A stretch of 64,000 bases of DNA, from NCBI GenBank assembly GCA_001599595.1, contig BCHH01000004.1, positions 2,864,117 through 2,928,116 on the forward strand, given 5' to 3'. The notes beneath the pieces are model-generated. The model did not search any database. It had not been told where the DNA came from and was given only the letters and a program-made list of their open reading frames with translations. Both the position numbers and the translations under genes were made by a program. This document shows, in pieces, positions 57,726 through 64,000 of the stretch. The stretch's first letter is position 1; each line of letters begins with the position of its first letter. Origin of the DNA: Beverwykella pulmonaria. Taxonomy: Eukaryota; Ascomycota; Dothideomycetes; Pleosporales; Melanommataceae.

Positions 57726-58376
57726 TGGGTTCAAGTTGGGAATCTGGAAGACCTGGGGTTGGGAGTTTTTTACTCTATCTATTTATCACTCCAGCCTGCA
57801 GGAAGTAGGTAGTTTGGTTGTGGAACGCTTGTATTGGGGGCCAGAGCTCGTCTCGCCTCACGTAATTGACCGATAGGCTCAGGCTCGTACTCAGGCTCGT
57901 ACTCAGGCTCGTGATAGGCCCCGTGAGCGTTGTGCTTGCCTTGAAGCTTGCCGTGAGCTTAGCAAGACAGGCCTATCAGAGTAGAGATAGTAGAGCTTCT
58001 CTATTGATCAGTGAGGTGTTGATCCGCCTGAACGGAGACCGAGACGAAGCTGGGAGATGCTATCTAAAAAACAAAAACAAAAAACAATGCTAAAAGGGAC
58101 GGCGGGTGGGTGATTCAAATCGTCGATCAAGCGTCGCGTGAGAGGCTTGATGAGATGAGCTCACATGAGGTGGATGTGATGAGGCTGAGATATCTCGTCG
58201 CGAGAATTGAAGTAGATGAGGTGCTTGGCAGCCTAACTGTAAATAGAACAATACACATTATTCTTCCTTTTCATTATAGACGACGCAGTTTTTAAGTTAT
58301 GCCTAGATAAATATATTTCGAATTATTTAAAGAGAAAAATGTATCTAGACTCCTCTAGGTAAGAGCCTCTAAGGCA
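57726..58376. other. Intergenic with a short tandem repeat
   Basis: A GGCTCGTACTCA unit repeats about three times in 57878-57915. No gene is seen. Confidence 0.5.
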
Positions 58377-58740
58377 TGACAAGTCCAACTTCATCAATCG
58401 CAGCTTCAACACCAACGAACAAACCGACCAGCCCTATTTCTCTGGACGGTACGTGCAGCTCGAACTCTCCAAATAGGACAACGTATGCCGGCAGTAATTT
58501 CGTCTCCTGTTGTTCAACCAGTGGCTACTGTGGTAGCACTTCGAGCTATTGTGCTGTCGGCCTTTGTTAGCCTTCTTTTGGGACTTGCACGACTGACAAA
58601 GCTCCAAGTACTGACGGAATATGTGGGTCTATGTCTGCAGTTGGTACGACATGTAAAGGAAGTCAATTCGGAGAGTGGTGTAGCTCCAACAACTACTGTG
58701 GAAAAACCTCTGTTTATTGGGTGCCAGAAGGCCTTTAGAA
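58377..58740 (+). pseudogene. Decayed CBM18 chitin-binding gene fragment
   Basis: Two hevein-type modules stand in one frame: CCSTSGYCGSTSSYC (module 1) and, past a TAG stop where glutamine is expected (GLC then PSFGTC), a second with WCSSNNYCGKTSVYW in which two cysteines have become tryptophan (TGT/TGC to TGG). The Thr/Ser/Pro linker before module 1 (TSSIAASTPTNKPTSPIS) is typical of secreted multi-module chitin-binding proteins. No signal peptide or start region is found, so this is a remnant. A GT-AG intron may follow the second module. Confidence 0.68.
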
Positions 58741-58786
58741 CTTGTATTTAATTTTTCTCTATAAACCCTCACATCCCAGAGTGTTA

Positions 58787-60079
58787 TCATCCTCCAAATG
58801 ACGGTGGCCCAGTAATTGGTGATGGCCCTCTAAGTGGTGGTCCTCCGAACGGTGGTTCTGGGCGACTTGGAATAGCCGAGGGGGTTTTAGGAATTTCTTT
58901 AAATACACCGTCTACAAATCGAAAGCCTCTGAGCTTAGCCACATTAGCGCCACTTGGTCCGTCATTGAACTCCTCGTCAACCTGAGCGCCATGCTCTAGG
59001 AGAAGATTCATAACGTCAAGATAGCCTCGTTCACATGCTGCTTGAAGTGGCGTTTCACCATCCTTGTTCTTCGCTCGAGGGTCCGCACCTTGTGCCAGAA
59101 ACACTTTTGCGATATCCACATTGGGAGTATTGTGAAGTGCCGTATTTTCGTCGTCGTCAATCGAAGTAATTGTCGCACCTGCGGTCAGGAGTTCGTGTAT
59201 AATGTCATCGTTGTCAACGTATTTGAAGCGAGTAGGTCTACTACCCGTCAACTTCATGTGGCGGCTGCGTAGTGCCCAGAATAAAGGTGTGCATCCTCCA
59301 GCGTCTCGTGCGTTAACATTGGCTCCACTGTCAATCAGAAAGCGAATAAAGCGCCTCGAACTGCAAGGGTTCCTGGCGGCAAAATGCAACGGCGTAGAGG
59401 GAGGTACACTTGCTTCGTGGAAACGGTTGACTGTACCTCCCGCTTTGACAAGCAAGTTAGCGACAGCAAGTGCTCTGTCCCAATCCCAAGCCGGTTCGGG
59501 CTGCCACAGATCTTCGAATTGACCATTTGTAGCCGCGTACAGGAGAGCAATGTCGAGCTCTTTCCTCAAATTCGGAGCAGCTTCTAAGAAGAGCTGGACC
59601 ACATCCGGCAACCACAGCCACGCAGCCTGTTTGAGTGCACCTGCGATGGCTTCCTCTCGTGTGCAGTCTTCGAAGTCGTGCTGAAGAAGCAGGCGACAGC
59701 TCTCAATCTGTCCACGTGAGGCGGCAGCAATCAAGGTATTGCCGAAAACCTTGGTGTCCATGTCGATCAAGGCTTTCAAGGCATTTATCTGTCCCTTTCG
59801 GGCAGCAAGCTCCATTGGGGTATCAGGATTCCCATCTTCGTCAATAAAGCGTTTCTGGTATGGGTCGGCACCTTCAGTAATAAGCAGTCGTACAAGCTCA
59901 GTGTTGTCTTTGGAGACAGCGAGATGCAGAGGCGTCTTTCCAGTATCATTAAGGGCGTTTATGTCTGCTCCATCTCTCAGTAAGTGCATAATTATCGCGA
60001 TGTCGCCAGCATCAACGGCATCGTGAAGTGGATTGCACAGCCGATACAAATCCGGTGGCTCGGCAGTAGATGAATCCAT
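58787..60079 (-). CDS. Ankyrin-repeat protein
   Basis: A single-exon 430-aa protein of about nine ankyrin repeats (from DLYRLCNPLHDAVDAGDIAI onward, with clear TPLHLAVSKDNTELVRLL, TPLHFAARN, TPLFWALRS and TPLQAACERGYLDVMNLLLE). Unlike the array at 31-32 kb these repeats are diverged and individually distinct. The C-terminal 45 residues are Pro/Gly-rich (PPFGGPPLRGPS). No NACHT, kinase or membrane part is attached. Ankyrin proteins mediate protein binding; the partner is unknown. It begins at the ATG at 60079 (MDSSTAEPPDLY). Confidence 0.88.
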   Translation of the reverse strand: MDSSTAEPPDLYRLCNPLHDAVDAGDIAIIMHLLRDGADINALNDTGKTPLHLAVSKDNTELVRLLITEGADPYQKRFIDEDGNPDTPMELAARKGQINALKALIDMDTKVFGNTLIAAASRGQIESCRLLLQHDFEDCTREEAIAGALKQAAWLWLPDVVQLFLEAAPNLRKELDIALLYAATNGQFEDLWQPEPAWDWDRALAVANLLVKAGGTVNRFHEASVPPSTPLHFAARNPCSSRRFIRFLIDSGANVNARDAGGCTPLFWALRSRHMKLTGSRPTRFKYVDNDDIIHELLTAGATITSIDDDENTALHNTPNVDIAKVFLAQGADPRAKNKDGETPLQAACERGYLDVMNLLLEHGAQVDEEFNDGPSGANVAKLRGFRFVDGVFKEIPKTPSAIPSRPEPPFGGPPLRGPSPITGPPSFGG

Positions 60080-61196
60080 TTCGTATTACCAAGGTCGTTT
60101 AAATACTGTCTTGAGAAGATGTAAGTGCAAGGACCTCTTAACTGGCGATGAAGACTTTTATACCTATGCGGCACAGCTACTACTTAGGTGAGTGAGTCTA
60201 GGCGTCTGTGTTCACGCCACTCTTGGCAAAAAAATAGATTGTATTAGAGCAAGGCAAGAGGTCTTAGAGGGTATCCTTTCCAAATCTTGTACGTCTTACC
60301 TTAGGCCTCCCGCGGCCCTTAGAAACTGACTTGCCAATTTTTCTACATAGTATGTACCTTCTCAACTTCATTAAGCTTTCCTTTGCCCCCGAAAGGGGAG
60401 TAGCCCCCTCTTTCGGTCCCACAACTCATCGCTTAACTAACCGAACATCTTACATTCCCCCCGTCCTAACCCACTGGTCTCAAAAAATTGTTGATAATGT
60501 CCCGCTCGCCTTTTTCTCACCTCGCCTCGTGACCGTCCGGATCATGCGTAGTGGCCAAAGTGCACACCAAGGTTCCGCAACACTTCACGTTTGAGGCTAG
60601 CCATGGGTGTGCTACAGCGTTCTATGGTTACTAGATGGGGCAATTGGAAAGAAGAGTTCTCGTTGGATGAAGTACGTTGAAAGTATGGTTGAGAGTGCAG
60701 TATCATAGGAAGACATTGAGCAGATTTAACAAAGAGGACGCCGTGCCCATGGGAGACAATAGAGGGTTGTTTGGAAGGGACTGGGACTGAGACTGTAGAG
60801 AGGATGGCGGGGTTTAGGTCGGAAGTGAGTGGCTTGCGGTCCTCCCAGGTTTTTCGGCGTCATCCTTAGTTGGGGATCGCGAATTGACAAGTAGCTCGGA
60901 TAGAAGAGGTTCTTGATGTCACTGCATATATTGCATTGGATTTGTGCAATAATAATATTAATTATGACGCGCCTGTCCAAGTAGAAAGAAGAATACTACA
61001 AAAAAGTATATAGAGAAATGTAGGTGCAAACGCTCCACTTGCTATCATACAGCGCCAGCGCTCACCACAAATGCAAAGCTATTCAAAACTAATGCCAACA
61101 AAAGAAACTCGTAAACATCAAAGAGGGGACCCATCCCATTCCATATCGTCATTATAACCTATAGCAACACGGTCCCTTCCATCTCGTCGTTGCAAT
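60080..61196. other. Intergenic stretch
   Basis: No gene or repeat is recognised. Confidence 0.5.
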
Positions 61197-62097
61197 CTAC
61201 GCCAATACGGTCCCATTAGCTGCCGCGTCCGTCGTATCCGCCTTGGCCGCCTCTGCCGCCTCTGCAGCAACACTACTCTTCGCCGCTGCCTTGGCAGCCG
61301 GGCCCATATTCGCAACGACAAACGCTGCGGCAGTGCCCGCATCCTGCGAGTACGTCAAATGGGGCGCGAGGATAACAGAAGTATGGGCGCAGATCAGATC
61401 GCCCTTGTGGCAGACGACGAGAGTGTCGGCGGCGGAGACGCTGCCAACGGCCTGACCGTTATCCGGATCGCCGAAGATGACGGCGGATTTGACGAAGGCG
61501 GTTTGTGCGGGCGTGAGCATGGTTGCAGCGTTGTGAACGAGTTGGCCGCCTTGGCTGGGGTGTATTAGCATCTAGACCTTGGACTTGGAGTTGGTGTTTT
61601 GAGAGAGAAGTCGCAGCGTACCTGTAACCTGACATAACTAGATTCGTCTTCGGACACGCTTTCATGACCTGTCCCACCATCGTTGCCATCAGCTTGCTCC
61701 CCCCCGCATCACCGCCCGCCAAAAATCCCGGAATATCCGCGGGATAGTCAATGCCCTGCACGGCTAAGTTCGCAGGGCCCATGGCCGCGGCCACAGCCTG
61801 GAAGAACGGCGGTCCCGCCAAAGTCCCCACGTTCCCTTGCTCCGTAGTCCCGCGCGCGAAGAGGATGGTCATGGCCTTGCACTTGCCGTCCTTGACATCG
61901 TTTTGTGTCATGGCGGCGAGGGCGCCTCCTGCGGCGGCGGAGCGGGTAGCGGTCGAGGGATCGAAGTTTCGTGACGCGACAGCGAGGCGGGAGAAGGAAT
62001 CAGCGGAGCGGAGGGAGATGTCTGCCAGCGGGAGCCGGGATGTTGGGGCGGCGTAGACAAGGGGGAGAAGGAGGATTACTGCAGCTGGGGTCTTCAT
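61197..62097 (-). CDS. Cutinase-family esterase (CE5)
   Basis: Two exons (62097-61622, 61554-61197) with a 67-nt intron give 277 aa. A signal peptide (MKTPAAVILLLPLVYAAP) and a propeptide-like stretch precede the CE5 core: ILFARGTTEQGNVG is the oxyanion-side motif, GYSQGGQLVHNA the nucleophile elbow, and GDLIC and PHLTY supply the Asp and His. The intron interrupts the serine codon of the elbow itself (AG|C). The C-terminus is Ala-rich and ends without an anchor. CE5 enzymes hydrolyse cutin or acetylated xylan and act outside the cell. Identity as cutinase versus acetylxylan esterase rests on the GYSQGG/PHLTY pattern. Confidence 0.9.
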
Positions 62098-63862
62098 GGT
62101 GAGAGTGATGGAATTAGGTAGTGTGAGATGGCTGTACAAGGGGAAATTAAAAAGTATACTGTAAAAGTAGTGAGTATTGGTTGTTAGTGGTTGAATGGAT
62201 TGGTATAGAGCATGGGATATGCGACAACGTACCTTCTTATACAAAGACACTCGCATAGCCATCATCACTCCACATGTGCATGAGGAAACACAAGGCTGCA
62301 ACCACTTTTCTTTCGACGGCGGCAGATTCGCTCTCGTACGTCATGCGGACGAAAGATTTGGTGTGGCAGGAGCGTGAGAAGGTTTGGACAGCACGCCTCG
62401 GAGACGTCAACCATGTCCAAGTCACTGTTCCTCGGCAACTCTCTGTCAACGTCCATGGTGATAGGTCTCAGTGCACAGCCGCTGGGAAGGCCTCCCCGGT
62501 CCATCTGTCACGCCTGGTGGTTAAGCCTCCGGCAAGATATGGGAATAGGTGTCTGTGCCAGCGGAGACACGCCGTCTTGTGCGGGATTTGTCACGAGCAA
62601 CATTGAGGTGCCTGGAGACCGAAAGCGAATACTGAGACTAGCCTGGCCATTTTCCATCCGAATCGAGACAGTTGGGACAGAGGAAGAACGCTGATGGCAG
62701 AGAATAGACAGAGTGAGGCCTCGGAAGCTTGCGTAGGTTTGTCTGAGGCCGTTCATCGACCGAGGGACTTGTGATATGTGACGTCGCCATCGCAGGACAT
62801 CATGCGAGATTATATGAATCGATGTTTGCGCTCGTCCTACCACATGCAGACAACAAAGCGAGATTCCACCATGTATCCCGGGACTCTGATATGGAATCCC
62901 TTCTCTTGTGCAAATTGGAGGTGTCCTGATCACGATGCCGTTTCACCACGCCGTTCACCGGGGCGTGTAGTGTTTCATGCTCGCCATCGTGGTGCCACAG
63001 GCCTGGAGTTCCGACGGTGTGGTAACGACGCGAGGCTAATTGGGGAAACGTGTGCGGTTATGCGAAGGAGATCAAAGGCTTGTCTGGCGGGTGGGTGTAA
63101 GGTGGGGGCGAATGCCGCCAAGGATCGCGGTCACGAGATTCGAGGTCGAGGAATTCTTCGGGAGCCCGATGTTGAGTTTTCGATAGCCGCAGAATGACGT
63201 TGTGTGCGTGGACTTGGTGTTGAGAGGCTGTTGGAAAGCACAAACACCGAGGATGGGTCGAGGTCGGCGTCTCGTTAGCCGGGAGGAATGGAAGGACGCC
63301 TGCTATCTTCTCTTTCCTTGCATAAACTAATAACGCAGTATGTTCTCGCACATGTCCCTCGAGTCGTATTAAATCACGGCCATCTTCCACCGACGATGTA
63401 CCTCAGGGAAACAGGAACGGGCTCTTTTTGTATAGATCGGAGTTCGGTATGGAGGTCTCGAACTCCGAGATGAAGAACGTCATCTTGAACCCTCGTGATA
63501 TGCTATGCAGCCCCCACTGCTGCAGTACAAGCATGTCATACATCCTCTCCATCATCAAAGGGCGCCCCGAACCCAATGGGAAGTTGGGGAAGGGCTGAAG
63601 TTGATGATTGTTGCGAAAGCCATATCGTGAGTCATTCGTCAGTGCGCAGTGTAAACATCCGGCTAGTTCCAATGCGGAAGTTCGCAACCGCGGCGTATCG
63701 ATCAAGAACGATCTGACCTAAGGCAACAGTAATATAAGACCAGACGCCCTTCCAATCCATCAAGTACGATCCAGGAAGGACAGCCCTATCTCACACAGCC
63801 CTAAAAATACCCAGGCCCACACCATCCCGCCCTCTACCAGCTCATAAAACAAGACCAGCGAC
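62098..63862. other. Intergenic stretch
   Basis: Only short shadow frames. No RNA gene, repeat or supported coding sequence. Confidence 0.5.
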
Positions 63863-64000
63863 ATGCCGCTCGAACTCCACCCCCTCACTCCCTCCGACAT
63901 CCCAGCCCTCGTGACAATCCAACTCGCCGCCTTCAGCACAGGCATCGCATCCAAACTAGTCCACAGGCCCACCCCCTCTACATACATCAGCAGCAGCATC
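63863..64000 (+). CDS. GNAT-family acetyltransferase, 5' part (runs off the window)
   Basis: From the ATG at 63863, MPLELHPLTPSDIPALVTIQ and LAAFSTGIASKL are the typical opening strand and helix of fungal GNAT acetyltransferases. The frame is open to the window end, so only 46 codons are visible. No acetyl-CoA motif is within view. Confidence 0.6.
   Translation, partial: MPLELHPLTPSDIPALVTIQLAAFSTGIASKLVHRPTPSTYISSSI

Overview
The window looks like nuclear DNA of a filamentous ascomycete (Pezizomycotina), most likely a Dothideomycete. The reasons are short introns (about 46-100 nt) with GTRNGT donors and CTAAC/CTGAC-like branch sites, long gene-poor stretches, fungus-specific families (LysM/CBM18 chitin-binding proteins, class V GH18 chitinase, NACHT-ankyrin STAND protein, DUF6314-fused monooxygenase, cutinase, GH24 lysozyme), and decayed copies with RIP-like transitions. 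The class-level assignment is inference. No RNA gene was recognised. Exon boundaries were built by hand from reading frames and splice signals.

Layout. 1-14.5 kb: a 722-aa protein with a fungal N-terminal helical domain, a kinase-like protein divergent from an unknown with PDDEXK-like features, a CorA-type transporter with a frame problem, a multipass membrane protein, then decayed reading frames. 14.5-22.2 kb: a 1612-aa ABCA-type transporter and an F-box protein. 22.4-30.5 kb: a chitin-related block, with a dead LysM/CBM18 gene on the minus strand and a large secreted gene on the plus strand that joins a NucA/NucB-like nuclease domain to CBM18 modules, a GH18 chitinase and a long C-terminal part. 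31-34.3 kb: a NACHT-ankyrin gene split by a 185-bp insertion. 35-39.6 kb: a NatD-like N-terminal acetyltransferase, a five-exon LYR-motif gene and an FMO-DUF6314 fusion. 41.3-50.3 kb: a two-module small cysteine-rich secreted protein, an APH-fold protein, a 5'-truncated membrane gene next to 44-bp repeats, a mitochondrial-type acidic protein and a cysteine-rich single-pass surface protein. 52-64 kb: GH24 lysozyme, a second 185-bp element, a Dal5-type MFS permease, a decayed SGNH-hydrolase-like gene, a decayed CBM18 gene, an ankyrin protein, a cutinase and the start of a GNAT.

How the parts relate. Housekeeping genes (NatD, LYR, ABCA, MFS) are mixed with genes for attacking or binding foreign cell walls and polymers (GH18 with nuclease domain, GH24 muramidase, cutinase, LysM/CBM18 relics) and for non-self recognition (NACHT-ankyrin). 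The joint reading as an interference-competition repertoire is inference. The most notable items are the nuclease-CBM18-GH18 fusion, which recalls the architecture of chitin-docking killer systems, and the NACHT-ankyrin gene whose reading frame is restored exactly by removing the inserted element plus one copy of its 5-bp target-site duplication.
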